Under the pieces are notes generated by a model, which was given only the letters and a program-made list of their open reading frames with translations, had not been told where the DNA came from and did no database searches. This document shows positions 24,204 through 33,345 of a stretch of DNA of 64,000 bases, piece by piece (within the stretch, counting starts at the first letter, position 1; every line of letters starts with the position of its first letter). The DNA comes from Bordetella bronchialis (GTDB taxonomy: Bacteria; Pseudomonadota; Gammaproteobacteria; Burkholderiales; Burkholderiaceae_B): the NCBI RefSeq assembly GCF_001676705.1, contig NZ_CP016170.1, positions 5,022,001 to 5,086,000 on the forward strand, read 5' to 3'. The position numbers and the translations under genes were made by a program.

Positions 24204-25139
24204 TTACGCGTCCAGGCCGATATCCAGCACCTGCACGCTGTGCGTGATCCAGCCGATGGCGATCAGGTCCACGCCCGTCGCCGCGATTGCCGGCGCGGTC
24301 TCGGGCGTCACGCCGCCGGAGGCCTCGGTCACCGCGCGGCCCTTGGCCATGGCGACGGCCTGACGCAATTCGTCCAGGTCCATGTTGTCCAGCAGGACGA
24401 CGTCCACGCCCAGGTCCAGTGCTTCCCGCAGCTGGGCCAGGGTGTCGACCTCCAGTTCGATTTTGACCAGGTGGCCCGCGGCGGCGCGCGCGCGTTCGAC
24501 CGCGGGGCGGATGCCGCCGGCCAGGGCGACATGGTTGTCCTTGATCAGCATCGCATCGTCCAGGCCGAAGCGGTGATTGCTGCCGCCGCCGACACGCACC
24601 GCGTACTTCTGCAGGGCGCGCATGCCGGGCATGGTCTTGCGCGTGCAAGTGACGCGCGCGCCGTAGGGGCGGATGGCATCGGCGATGGCCGCCGTGGCCG
24701 AGGCCACGCCGCTCAGATGGCATAGCATGTTCAGGGCCGTGCGTTCGGCCGTGAGGATGCCGCGCGCGGGCCCGGCCACGACGGCGATCTCGTCGCCCGG
24801 ACGCAGGCGCGCGCCATCGCGCATGCCCGGCAGGAACTCGATCCGCGGGTCGGTAAGCGTGAATGCCAGGCGCGCCAGGTCCAGCCCGGCCAGCACGCCG
24901 GGCTTGCGGGCGACCAGGCGCAGGCGCGAGCGGGTATCCGGATCGACGATGGCATCGGTCGTGATGTCGCCGGCGCGACCCAGGTCTTCCAGCAAGGCGG
25001 CGCGTACGACCGGTTCCAGCATGACGGCCGGCAACGGGGATGGCGCATGGGCGCTTCCCTTTTCCGGGGTACCGCGCGCAGCGGGTTCACGGGGGTCCAG
25101 GCGGACCGCGGAATCACGGGGTAATATGCTTATGCTCAT
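24204..25139 (-). CDS. nadC: Nicotinate-nucleotide diphosphorylase (carboxylating), quinolinate phosphoribosyltransferase
   Basis: A 311-residue enzyme of de novo NAD synthesis that converts quinolinate and PRPP to nicotinate mononucleotide. Signature segments are EDLGRAGDITTDAI, ERTALNMLCHLSGVAS, CTRKTMPGMRALQKYAV, RVGGGSNHRFGLDD and LIKDNHVALAGG. ATG 25139 is chosen because it is the first start downstream of a strong promoter; an upstream in-frame ATG at 25193 lies inside that promoter. The first ~55 residues are not conserved, so an internal start such as ATG 25022 is possible. nadA and nadB are not in the window. Confidence 0.94.
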   Translation of the reverse strand: MSISILPRDSAVRLDPREPAARGTPEKGSAHAPSPLPAVMLEPVVRAALLEDLGRAGDITTDAIVDPDTRSRLRLVARKPGVLAGLDLARLAFTLTDPRIEFLPGMRDGARLRPGDEIAVVAGPARGILTAERTALNMLCHLSGVASATAAIADAIRPYGARVTCTRKTMPGMRALQKYAVRVGGGSNHRFGLDDAMLIKDNHVALAGGIRPAVERARAAAGHLVKIELEVDTLAQLREALDLGVDVVLLDNMDLDELRQAVAMAKGRAVTEASGGVTPETAPAIAATGVDLIAIGWITHSVQVLDIGLDA

Positions 25140-25206
25140 TTTGAGTATTACGACGACGGAGTCCAGGGGTGGATTTATACTATTTCTGAGCATAATAGAC
25201 TGTCAA
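25132..25206 (-). promoter_or_regulatory. nadC promoter with two NrtR-like operator sites
   Basis: Minus-strand TTGACA (25201-25206) and TAGTAT (25177-25182) are 18 bases apart. A palindrome ATGCTCA-TTT-TGAGTAT (plus-strand 25132-25148, one mismatch) covers the nadC start codon. A second, weaker copy ATACTATTTCTGAGCAT (25177-25193) sits in the promoter spacer and -10 box. The regulator encoded just upstream is NrtR-like, so NAD-responsive repression of nadC is the natural inference. Confidence 0.72.
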
Positions 25207-25455
25207 CCATTTTTTTCGCGACGCCGGCTGGCTTCTTCCGCCATCGGGACGGGCACGTTCGCGGTTACCCTCCTTGTGGCGGCGCGGAAAAAGCCCGCGC
25301 TAGCCGGGCCGAAAATCGCGTCCGCGTGCTTGCCAGCCACGGGATATGGGATTTTGTGCGGCGCGAAATACGTGGCGCCAACGGGCGGGCGGCGGGGCCC
25401 GCGCCGGCCCGCGATGGAATGGATTCCCCAGGCGCCGCGGCGGCGCGACCGCACG

Positions 25456-26409
25456 CTATACCAGATGGGATTCGCGGGCGAGCGGCAGCTTGCTGCCCGA
25501 TATGGCGCGCTCCAGCATCACGTCGCGGCGGAAGCGGAACAACTTGGCCGGCCGTCCGGCGGTGCCGCTGGTCATGCCCCCGGTTTCCTCCACGAGTTCC
25601 TGCTGTTCGATCAGCCGGCGGAAGTTCTGCTTGTGCAGGCCGCGGCCCGCCAGGGCCTCCACGGTCTGCTGCAACTGCAGCAGGGTGAATTCCTCCGGCA
25701 TCAGCTCGAACACGACCGGCCGGTACTTGATCTTGGCGCGCAGGCGGGCGATGCCCGTGGCCAGGATGCGGCGGTGATCGTGTGTCATCGGCGTGCCCGG
25801 CAGTGCCGGCCGGATCGGCCGCCGCCTGGCTTCGGGCACCAGGCCGGCTTCGTACAGCAGCTCGTAGCGCTGCAGCACCATGTCCTCGTTCCAGGCGGCG
25901 CCGTCCAGCCCGAAGGTAATGGCCGCGCGATCGTAGCGGCGGCCGCGCTGCGCCGCCGGCCCGCTGGCCGCCCAGGCGCGCAGGCGCGGCTCCACCAGCG
26001 ACGCGACGAAGGCGGGCGCGCCATCGCGCCGGTCCTCCCAGGGAAAATAGCGATACCAGCTTTGCCAGCCCACGCCGGCTTCGCCCGTGTGGGGCAGCTC
26101 GCGTGTCAGGCCCAGATAACTGACGGAGATGATGCGGGTATCGGGCTGTTCCGCCCGGTCGCTGTCCGCGAACGTGTACAGCTGCTCTACATAACCCAGC
26201 GGATGGTGGGTGCGCGCCTCCACCCATGCGCGCAGGCCCGCCTGCAAGGACCGGTGGGCCGACTGGAAGGGCCCCGCGGGCAGTGCCCGCGCATCCTCGG
26301 TGGTCAGCACGCGCGGCTGTCCGTCGGTCACTGCGACGAGGACGGCAACGAGTTCGGCGGAGACGCGGCTTTCGATCGGTTCGGTCAAGGTGCGCAAGGA
26401 TGGCAGCAT
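25456..26409 (-). CDS. nrtR: NrtR-type NUDIX-domain transcriptional regulator of NAD metabolism
   Basis: A 317-residue protein. An N-terminal NUDIX-like domain (SAELVAVLVAVTDGQPRVL, then THHPLGYVEQLYTFAD and ISVSYLGLTRE) lacks a clean catalytic Nudix box, and a C-terminal winged helix follows (LQQTVEALAGRGLHKQNFRR, GRPAKLFRFRRDV). This is the domain order of NrtR, a repressor of NAD genes that responds to ADP-ribose. It lies upstream of nadC on the same strand with about 315 bases between the coding sequences. The gap 25207-25455 holds no supported gene. Confidence 0.85.
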   Translation of the reverse strand: MLPSLRTLTEPIESRVSAELVAVLVAVTDGQPRVLTTEDARALPAGPFQSAHRSLQAGLRAWVEARTHHPLGYVEQLYTFADSDRAEQPDTRIISVSYLGLTRELPHTGEAGVGWQSWYRYFPWEDRRDGAPAFVASLVEPRLRAWAASGPAAQRGRRYDRAAITFGLDGAAWNEDMVLQRYELLYEAGLVPEARRRPIRPALPGTPMTHDHRRILATGIARLRAKIKYRPVVFELMPEEFTLLQLQQTVEALAGRGLHKQNFRRLIEQQELVEETGGMTSGTAGRPAKLFRFRRDVMLERAISGSKLPLARESHLV

Positions 26410-26799
26410 CGCCGCGCCGATCGCGGCGGATGGAGACGACGGCGGAAGGATCGCTCCCGGCCGCGAGGCTAGGCATTATACGGGGCCATCATGACCGGAA
26501 TGCCGGTACACGGGCCTGCTTGCCCGGCGTCGGCCGCAAGCGCCCGCGGCATGCGGAGCAATAGCCCCGGCGCCCCGCCGACGCTGGCCGACTGACGCCA
26601 CCCGCGCGCGGCGATGCCGCGACCACGACCCGCCGGGATTGCCGCGGCGATGACCGGGATTCTTTACCTGGACGAACAAGTGTTTCGCCGGCACCGGGGT
26701 TTTTCGCTGTCCTGGCGTGGCGCACAATCGCTGTTTACCGACGCGGCGGGCCACCCGGCCCACCGCGCGTTCCTCCCTCCCTACTTACAGAGGCCATAC
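26410..26799. other. Intergenic region with no supported gene
   Basis: 390 bases between the divergent nrtR and aldo/keto reductase genes. Short open frames occur on both strands but none shows family character. An AGAGG at 26790-26794 is the probable ribosome-binding site for the ATG at 26800. No palindrome or repeat stood out. Confidence 0.5.
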
Positions 26800-27825
26800 A
26801 TGGAATATCGACATCTGGGTGCATCGGGATTCAAGGTTCCCGTATTGAGCTTCGGCACCGGCACATTCGGTGGCAAGGGCGAACTCTTCGAGGCCTGGGG
26901 CAAGACCGACGTCGCCGAGGCCCGGCGATTGATCGACATCTGCCTGGACGAGGGCGTGACGATGTTCGACACGGCCGACATCTACTCGCGCGGCGCGTCC
27001 GAGTCCATCCTGGGCGAAGCCATCAAGGGCCGCCGCGACAAGGTCATCCTGTCCACCAAGGCCACCTTTCGTTTCGACGACGAACCGAACAATGTCGGCT
27101 CGTCGCGTTTTCATCTGATCCGGGCGGTGGACAATGCGCTCAAGCGCCTGGGCACCGACTATATCGACCTGTTCCAGCTGCATGGCTTCGACGCCCGCAC
27201 GCCTGTCGAGGAAGTCCTGTCCACGCTGGACACCCTGGTACGCGCAGGCAAGATCCGCTATACGGGCGTGTCCAACTTTTCCGGCTGGCATCTGATGAAG
27301 TCGCTGGCGACCGCCGATCGCTATGGCTATCCGCGCTACGTCGCCAACCAGACCTACTACTCGCTGATCGGCCGCGACTACGAATGGGAGCTCATGCCGC
27401 TGGGCGTGGACCAGGGCGTGGGCGCGGTGGTGTGGAGTCCGCTGGGATGGGGCCGCCTGACCGGCAAGATCCGCCGTGGCCAGCCGCTGCCCGCCAACAG
27501 CCGCCTGCACAAGACGGCGGAATACGGTCCTCCCGTACCGGACGAATACCTGTTCCGCGTGGTCGACGCCCTGGACGAAGTGGCGGCCGAAACGGGCAAG
27601 ACCATCCCGCAGATCGCGCTGAACTGGCTGCTGCAGCGGCCCACCGTCAGCACCGTGCTGATCGGCGCGCGCGACGAGAACCAGCTGCGCCAGAACCTGG
27701 GCGCGGTGGGCTGGAACCTGACCGCCGAACAGGTCGCCAAGCTGGACCAGGCCAGCGCGGTCGATCGCGCCTATCCGTACTGGCACCAGGTCGGGTTCGC
27801 GGAACGCAATCCTTTCCCCGTTTGA
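26800..27825 (+). CDS. Aldo/keto reductase
   Basis: A 341-residue NADPH-dependent reductase with a (beta/alpha)8 barrel. The catalytic tetrad can be placed: Asp and Tyr in FDTADIYSRGASE, Lys in ILSTKATF and His in LFQLHGFD. The length and the GVSNFSGWHLMKSLA and PQIALNWLLQRPTVSTVLIGAR segments match the YajO/YghZ-like AKR branch. It reduces aldehydes or ketones; the substrate is not readable. ATG 26800 has AGAGG six bases upstream. The gene appears to be alone. Confidence 0.92.
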   Translation: MEYRHLGASGFKVPVLSFGTGTFGGKGELFEAWGKTDVAEARRLIDICLDEGVTMFDTADIYSRGASESILGEAIKGRRDKVILSTKATFRFDDEPNNVGSSRFHLIRAVDNALKRLGTDYIDLFQLHGFDARTPVEEVLSTLDTLVRAGKIRYTGVSNFSGWHLMKSLATADRYGYPRYVANQTYYSLIGRDYEWELMPLGVDQGVGAVVWSPLGWGRLTGKIRRGQPLPANSRLHKTAEYGPPVPDEYLFRVVDALDEVAAETGKTIPQIALNWLLQRPTVSTVLIGARDENQLRQNLGAVGWNLTAEQVAKLDQASAVDRAYPYWHQVGFAERNPFPV

Positions 27826-27910
27826 CCGGACGACCCAGGCTTGGCGCTGCCCGCGACAGGCATATGGGCACGCCGCCTGCCGGCCGGCGCCCGGCCTCCG
27901 GGCCCGGGCC

Positions 27911-28645
27911 TTATCGCGAGGCGCCCGCGTCGGCGGTCCACACCGCCGGCGCGCCTATCCCAAGCACCGCGATCCCCAGCAGCTCCCGCAATATCAGCTC
28001 GTCGTCGTTCAGGTCTATCATGCCGCCCGCGCCGGCCAATACCTGGAACTTGCGCGACAGCGGATCGCAATTGGCCAGCAGGTGCATGGCCGACCCGCGC
28101 ACGAATTCGTAGCGCCAGATGATCTCGGAACGCGTGAACCTTGGCAGGGTCTGCGCCAGCGCGTCGATGAACGTCTGTGCGTAGCCGTCCAGGTGGCGCG
28201 CGACGAACAGGGTGTAGTCGCTGTCCGGCACCGCGCGCAGGTGATGCTCCATGCGCACGAAAAGCCGGCCGCCGTCCTCGCCGCGCTCGCACGATACCAA
28301 GGGCCGCAGCAGGCTTTCGAGGATCACCGGGATAGGCAAAGGCCCGTCGCCATAGCGTTGGCGCGCTTCTTCCAGCCGGATGCGCCGCTCGATATTGACC
28401 GGCTCGAGCACGGACAGCAGCACGGATTTCACCAGTGCGTCCTTGGATCCGTAGTAGTAGTGGATCGACGCCACGTTGACACCCGACGCGTCGCAAATGT
28501 CCCGCACCGTCGTATTGAACGGGCCCGTGCGCGCGATCAGTTCTTTCGCCACGCGAAGGATGCGGTCCGGAACCGGCATGTCGCCCGTGTCCTCGGCGCT
28601 GTCCAGCTTGGCCGGCGACATGCCGCCCACGTACGCGCTCGTCAT
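27911..28645 (-). CDS. TetR family transcriptional regulator of the amidase/ABC operon
   Basis: A 244-residue regulator. The TetR helix-turn-helix spans residues about 25-75: PDRILRVAKELIARTGPFNTT, RDICDASGVNVASIHYYYGSKDAL. The C-terminal ligand domain is long and unlike well-known members. GGGAGG lies ahead of ATG 28645. It is divergent from the twelve-gene amidase/ABC transporter run, and half-site sequences for a shared operator lie next to its own start and over the operon promoter, so it is the likely operon repressor. The inducer is unknown. Confidence 0.92.
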   Translation of the reverse strand: MTSAYVGGMSPAKLDSAEDTGDMPVPDRILRVAKELIARTGPFNTTVRDICDASGVNVASIHYYYGSKDALVKSVLLSVLEPVNIERRIRLEEARQRYGDGPLPIPVILESLLRPLVSCERGEDGGRLFVRMEHHLRAVPDSDYTLFVARHLDGYAQTFIDALAQTLPRFTRSEIIWRYEFVRGSAMHLLANCDPLSRKFQVLAGAGGMIDLNDDELILRELLGIAVLGIGAPAVWTADAGASR

Positions 28646-28660
28646 GGCGTCCTCCCTGTT

Positions 28661-28680
28661 GGTCTATCAATTGTTTTAAT
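28661..28680. promoter_or_regulatory. Degenerate TetR half-site next to tetR start
   Basis: TGTTTTAAT (28672-28680) matches the right arm of the strong palindrome at 28858-28875 (TGTTTTAT); the left arm CTATCA is degenerate. It lies about 20-35 bases upstream of the TetR start codon, as expected for autoregulation. Confidence 0.4.
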
Positions 28681-28830
28681 TTGCTTCACAACCCCTCCCG
28701 CGCCTGGCGGGGCGCTTGCGCTGCAAGCCCCTGATATGGCGCGAGATTCCGTGATTTTCGCACGACCGGCTCGGCGGCGGGCGTTTTGCTGCACCGCACT
28801 AGGATTTACCACTACCCGGCCATTTTTACC

Positions 28831-28875
28831 TTGACGCTCCTGAGGGCGGTTCCTAGAATTAAACAACTGTTTTAT
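28831..28875 (+). promoter_or_regulatory. Promoter and palindromic operator of the amidase/ABC operon
   Basis: TTGACG (28831-28836) and TAGAAT (28854-28859) are exactly 17 bases apart, a good sigma-70 promoter. A palindrome ATTAAACA-AC-TGTTTTAT (28858-28875) has one mismatched pair and covers the -10 edge and the predicted transcription start near 28866. The position fits repression by the divergent TetR protein. The first coding sequence begins about 95 bases downstream. Confidence 0.75.
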
Positions 28876-28960
28876 CGGCTGGACATGCGTTAAGGTATTG
28901 ATAAATAAATGGAATGTGCGTTGCAACACGCGCTTATCCATTAGCTCAAGGGGCTTTTCC

Positions 28961-29194
28961 ATGTCAGACACATCGGTTTCATCCGAGGCGTCCCCACGCC
29001 CGGAGGATCTACGGATCCTGGCCGCCCATGCGGGCTTGCCGCTCTCCCCTGCCCACCTTGCCGAACTGGCCGACGCCTGGCGCCATATCGCGCCCATGCT
29101 CGATCGCGTGCGCCGCAGCCGGCCTTATGCCGACGAACCGGCGCATACCTTCGTGCCGGCAAGCTTCCGCGCCGGCGAGGAGCCGGCCCGATGA
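28961..29194 (+). CDS. Small AtzG/GatC-like amidase subunit (first)
   Basis: A 77-residue protein with no signal peptide. Helical segments PRPEDLRILAAHAGLPLSP and LAELADAWRHIAPMLDRV are followed by a short extended tail DEPAHTFVPASF. This resembles the small partners that wrap around amidase-signature enzymes (GatC, and AtzG with AtzE). It ends within the ATGA that starts the amidase at 29191, a translational coupling expected for subunits made one-to-one. ATG 28961 is preceded by AAGGGG. A second copy of this gene type occurs at 40485-40700. Confidence 0.75.
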   Translation: MSDTSVSSEASPRPEDLRILAAHAGLPLSPAHLAELADAWRHIAPMLDRVRRSRPYADEPAHTFVPASFRAGEEPAR

Positions 29195-30687
29195 ACAGCG
29201 ATCCGACCTTCCTTACCATCGCCGAGGCCAGCCGCCTGATCGCCGGCAAGGCGCTGTCGCCGGTCGAGCTGACCGAGGCCTGCCTGAAGCGCATGCAGGC
29301 CGTCGATGACGCCCTGTGCAGCTTCATCACGCCCACGCCCGACCTCGCTGTGGCCCAGGCCCGCGCCGCCGAGGCCGAGATCGTGCGCGACGGAACGCGC
29401 GGCGCCCTGCACGGCATTCCGTATTCCCTAAAGGACATCTACGAGACGGCGGGCATCCGCACCACGGGCCAATCGCGCGCCCTGGCGGACTATGTGCCGG
29501 CCCGTGATTGCCCGGCGCAAGAGGCCTTGAACGCCGCGGGCGGCGTGCTGCTGGGGAAAACCACCACCTGGGAATTCGCGCACGGCGGGCCATCCTGGGA
29601 CGTGGTGGCGCCGCCTGCCCATAACCCCTGGAACACCAGCCGGCATCCCGCCGGCTCGTCGTCGGGCTCCGGCGCCGCCATCGCCGCGGGACTGTGCCTG
29701 GCCAGCATGGGGTCCGACACGGGCGGCTCCATCCGCATGCCGGCCGCGGCCTGCGGCATCGCCGGCATCAAGCCCACCTACGGCCGGGTGAGCCGGCGCG
29801 GCGTACTGCCGAACTCGTTCAGCCACGACCATACGGGGCCGATGGCATGGACGTCGGAGGACCTGGCGATCCTGCTGGGCGTGGTGGCCGGCCATGACGC
29901 GCGGGACCCCGGCAGCGCCGACCGTCCGGTGCCCGACTATCGCGCTGCCCTGTGCGGCCACGCGAAAGGCCTGAAGATAGGCGTGCCGTGGGCCTGGATG
30001 GAAAGCGAAGCGCCCATCTCCGCCGGTTCGCGGCAGGCGCTCGAGGCGGCCCTGGACGTACTGCGCGAACTGGGCGCCACGGTCCAGCCGATTTCCTTGC
30101 CACCGCTCCTGGCCTACAACGACTGCAAGCGCATCATTGCGCTGGCCGAGCTGTTCTCCATCCACGAGCGCACCCTGCGCACGCAACCGGACCTGCTCGG
30201 CGCCAGCCTGCGCTACCGCATCATCGGCGGTGCGCTGCTGCGCGCCGAGGACTACGTGCAGGCCATGCGCATGCGCGCCGAGCTGGCGGCCGCCACGCAG
30301 GCCGTCTTCGGCCAGGTGGACCTGATCGTGACGCATTGCGCCGAGCCCGCCGGCAAACTCGAGCCGACATCGCCGCATTGGATGTTCACGCAGCCCAACT
30401 ACACCACGCCGTTCAACTCCGCCGGCAATCCTGCCCTCTCGGTATGCAATGGCTACGACTCCGACGGCATGCCCTGGTCGATGCAGATCGCCGGGCGCCT
30501 GTTCGACGAAGCCACGGTACTGCGCGTCGGCGATGCCTATGAGAAGGCAACCGCCTGGCGCGGCCGCCGTCCCGACATCGCGGCGCTTGCCGCACAGTCG
30601 GCGGCCATCCGCGACGCCGGCGCCACGGCCCCGACGAGCAGCGCGGCTGCCGCCAGCCCCGGTCCGGCGGCGACCGCGCCCGCATAA
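29191..30687 (+). CDS. Amidase-signature enzyme 1 (AtzE/GatA-like)
   Basis: A 498-residue amidase. The catalytic Lys-cisSer-Ser triad is visible: Lys81 in IPYSLKDIYE, the cis-serine in AGSSSGSGAA (residues 155-162) and nucleophile Ser180 in GSDTGGSIRMPA. It should hydrolyse an amide or ureide C-N bond in the cytoplasm. It overlaps the small subunit gene by four bases, so it is probably its partner. The last ~25 residues are Ala/Pro-rich. It is the second gene of the run and lies upstream of the importer receptor gene. Confidence 0.9.
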   Translation: MNSDPTFLTIAEASRLIAGKALSPVELTEACLKRMQAVDDALCSFITPTPDLAVAQARAAEAEIVRDGTRGALHGIPYSLKDIYETAGIRTTGQSRALADYVPARDCPAQEALNAAGGVLLGKTTTWEFAHGGPSWDVVAPPAHNPWNTSRHPAGSSSGSGAAIAAGLCLASMGSDTGGSIRMPAAACGIAGIKPTYGRVSRRGVLPNSFSHDHTGPMAWTSEDLAILLGVVAGHDARDPGSADRPVPDYRAALCGHAKGLKIGVPWAWMESEAPISAGSRQALEAALDVLRELGATVQPISLPPLLAYNDCKRIIALAELFSIHERTLRTQPDLLGASLRYRIIGGALLRAEDYVQAMRMRAELAAATQAVFGQVDLIVTHCAEPAGKLEPTSPHWMFTQPNYTTPFNSAGNPALSVCNGYDSDGMPWSMQIAGRLFDEATVLRVGDAYEKATAWRGRRPDIAALAAQSAAIRDAGATAPTSSAAAASPGPAATAPA

Positions 30688-30767
30688 GACCGCTTTCTTT
30701 CGTGCTGCACCGGTTCCACGCCACCGTCCCCCTGGGGACGGCGGGCATCGTCCATCGGAGATATGCC

Positions 30768-32372
30768 TTGGTACTGAAGAAATTCGCGGCCCCGCTTTTC
30801 GCCGCCTCGCTCGTCCTTTTCACATCCCCCGCCGCGCGGGCCGAAATGGTGCTGCGCGTCGCCACCACGCTGTCGGACATTCCCTTGACGACCGGCCAGC
30901 CCAGCCAGGGCGGCGAAGGCATGCGCTTCATCGGCTTCACGCTTTACGACGCGCTGATCCGCTGGGATCTGTCCAAGGCCGACCAGCCCGCCAAGCTCGT
31001 GCCGGGACTGGCGACCAGCTGGTCGGTCGACGATGCCACGCATACCAAATGGACCTTCAAGCTCCGGCCCAACGTCAAATTCCATGACGGATCCGCCTTC
31101 GATGCCGATGCGGTGGTATGGAATCTGGACAAGCTGCTCAAGCGCGATGCGCCGCAGTTCGACCAGGCGCAGGCCACCCAGGCCAGCCAGTACGTGTCGG
31201 GCGTCGCGTCGTACCGCGTGGTCGACCCCATGACCGTGGAAATCACGACCAAGTACGCCGACGCCGTCTTTCCCTACCTGATCGCCGACGTCATGATGTC
31301 CAGTCCCGCCCGCTACAAGGAACTGGGCGGCGACTGGACCAAGGTGGCGCAACGGCCCTCGGGCACGGGCCCGTGGATGCTGGACAAGCTGGTCCCGCGC
31401 GAACGCGCGGAGCTCATACGCAACCCGAACTACTGGGATCCCCAGCGCGTGCCGAAGTCCGACCGCATGGTGCTGTTGACCATGCCGGATCCGAATACCC
31501 GCGTGGCGGCGCTGCTGTCGCGCCAGGTCGACTGGGTCGAGGCGCCGCCGCCCGACACCCTTCCGCGCCTGAAGGAAGCGGGCATGCAGATCGTCACCAA
31601 CATCTACCCACACAACTGGCCCTACCAGCTCAGCTATTCCGAGGGCTCGCCGTTTCGCGACATTCGCATCCGCAAGGCGGCCAATCTGGCGATAGACCGC
31701 CAGGGGCTGGTCGAATTCCTGGGCGGAACGGCCATCCCGTCCGAAGGCATGGTCGATCCCAAACATCCGTGGTTCGGCCATCCGGACTTCAAGATCCGCT
31801 ATGACCCGGACGAAGCGCGCCGCCTCATGAAAGAAGCCGGCTACAGCCCGCAGCATCCCCTGCACGTCAAGTTCGCCATCTCCACGTCCGGCTCCGGCCA
31901 GATGCAACCCCTGCCCATGAACGAGTTCGTCCAGGAGAACCTGAAAGCGGTAGGCTTCGACGTCGAACTGGAAGTAATGGAATGGGAAGCCCTGCGCGCG
32001 CGACGCCGCGCGGGTTCGGACGCGCCCGAGAACAAGGGCGTGGACGGCATCAACAACAGCTTCGGCTATTGGGATCCGGACATCGGGCTGATCGGCACAT
32101 CCTGGTCCAGGATGCGGCCGCCCGCGGGCTACAACTGGGGCGGCTTCAGCGACAAGCAAGCCGACGAACTGGCGGCCAAGGCCAAGGTGGAGTTCGATCC
32201 CAAGAAGCAGGACGCGCTGCTGGCGCAGCTGCATGCCCGCATCGTCGACCAGGCGATGTGGATATGGGTCGTACACGATCTGAACCCGCGCGCCCTCGCT
32301 CCCAACGTGAAGGGTTTCGTCCAGGCGCAGAGCTGGTTCCAGGACCTGACCCCCGTGTACCTGCAACAGTAA
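30768..32372 (+). CDS. Dipeptide/oligopeptide-type ABC transporter substrate-binding protein
   Basis: A 534-residue family 5 solute-binding protein. The signal peptide reads MVLKKFAAPLFAASLVLFTS with cleavage after ARA; the mature part shows GLATSWSVDDATHTKWTFKL, PNVKFHDGSAFDADAVVWN and IRKAANLAIDRQGLVEFLGG. The start is a TTG at 30768 with CGGAG seven bases upstream; this is the only start that gives the signal peptide. It would capture the peptide-like or amide substrate in the periplasm for the two permeases that follow. Confidence 0.9.
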   Translation: MVLKKFAAPLFAASLVLFTSPAARAEMVLRVATTLSDIPLTTGQPSQGGEGMRFIGFTLYDALIRWDLSKADQPAKLVPGLATSWSVDDATHTKWTFKLRPNVKFHDGSAFDADAVVWNLDKLLKRDAPQFDQAQATQASQYVSGVASYRVVDPMTVEITTKYADAVFPYLIADVMMSSPARYKELGGDWTKVAQRPSGTGPWMLDKLVPRERAELIRNPNYWDPQRVPKSDRMVLLTMPDPNTRVAALLSRQVDWVEAPPPDTLPRLKEAGMQIVTNIYPHNWPYQLSYSEGSPFRDIRIRKAANLAIDRQGLVEFLGGTAIPSEGMVDPKHPWFGHPDFKIRYDPDEARRLMKEAGYSPQHPLHVKFAISTSGSGQMQPLPMNEFVQENLKAVGFDVELEVMEWEALRARRRAGSDAPENKGVDGINNSFGYWDPDIGLIGTSWSRMRPPAGYNWGGFSDKQADELAAKAKVEFDPKKQDALLAQLHARIVDQAMWIWVVHDLNPRALAPNVKGFVQAQSWFQDLTPVYLQQ

Positions 32373-32408
32373 GCCGCGCGGCGCGCTGCCGCCCTGGAGG
32401 ACCGCGAG

Positions 32409-33332
32409 ATGCTGCGTTACGTGCTTCGCCGCCTGCTGTACACGCTTCCCATCGCCATAGGCGTATCGCTGGTCTGCTTCGCCCTGGTGCACCTGGCACC
32501 GGGCGATCCGATCAGCGCGGTACTGCCCGAGAACGCCTCGCCGGCGGTGATCCAGGAGATCCGCGCCGCATACGGCTTCGACAAGCCCTTACCCGCGCAG
32601 TACTTCATCTGGCTCGAGCGCGTGCTGACCGGGGACCTGGGCACCTCCATCAAGACCGGGCGGCCCGTTCTGTGGGAAATCGCGCCGGCGATACGCAACT
32701 CCATGCTGCTGGCGGCGGTGGCCATCGCGCTGGCCTTCGCCGGCGGCTGCATCCTGGGCGGATTGGCCGGCTACACGCGGCGCCCCGCCGTCGACCGCAC
32801 GGTGACGGCGCTGGCCGTTACCGGCGTCTCGCTGCCGCACTATTGGCTGGGCATGGTGCTGATCGTGCTGTTTTCCGTGGAACTGCGCCTGCTGCCCGCC
32901 ACCGGCATGGGCGCGCCCGATATCGCGCACCTGATCCTGCCCGCGGTCACGCTTTCCGTCATTCCCATGGGCATCGTCGCGCGCTCGGTACGGGCTTCCG
33001 TCAGCGAGATCCGCAAGCAGGAGTTCGTGCAGACCCTGTACGCCAAAGGCCTGAGCGGCCGGCATGTGCTGGCGCACGTTGCCAAGAACGTCGCGCCGGC
33101 CGTCATGGCCGTCATGGGCCTGCAGTTCGCCCAGATGCTGGGCGGTTCCATCCTGGTGGAGACGGTGTTCGCCTGGCCGGGCACCGGCTTCCTGCTGAAC
33201 GCGGCCATCTTCACGCGTGACCTGCCCATTCTGCAGGGAACCATCCTGGTGCTGGCGATGTTGTTCGTCTTTACCAACCTGATCGTGGACGTGCTGCAGA
33301 TGCTGGTGGACCCGCGCGTCAAGCGCGCCTGA
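32409..33332 (+). CDS. Dipeptide-type ABC transporter permease (DppB-like)
   Basis: A 307-residue permease starting MLRYVLRRLLYTLPIAIGVS with LVHLAPGDPISAVLPENAS, the hallmark DppB/OppB N terminus. The cytoplasmic loop is FVQTLYAKGLSGRHVLAHVA, followed by a final ILVETVFAWPGTGFLL segment. GGAGG lies ahead of ATG 32409. It forms the channel with the next gene product. Confidence 0.93.
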   Translation: MLRYVLRRLLYTLPIAIGVSLVCFALVHLAPGDPISAVLPENASPAVIQEIRAAYGFDKPLPAQYFIWLERVLTGDLGTSIKTGRPVLWEIAPAIRNSMLLAAVAIALAFAGGCILGGLAGYTRRPAVDRTVTALAVTGVSLPHYWLGMVLIVLFSVELRLLPATGMGAPDIAHLILPAVTLSVIPMGIVARSVRASVSEIRKQEFVQTLYAKGLSGRHVLAHVAKNVAPAVMAVMGLQFAQMLGGSILVETVFAWPGTGFLLNAAIFTRDLPILQGTILVLAMLFVFTNLIVDVLQMLVDPRVKRA

Positions 33333-33345
33333 AGGAGCTGTCCTA

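Noticed and set aside
26476..26763. A small gene in the gap before the aldo/keto reductase gene.
   Set aside because: No ribosome-binding site, no recognisable segments, and Arg/Ala composition typical of chance frames.
30537..32492. A 651-codon open frame antisense to the dipeptide receptor gene.
   Set aside because: It is a shadow of high-GC third-position bias; the sense strand encodes a clear family 5 receptor with signal peptide, and the antisense product has no family character.
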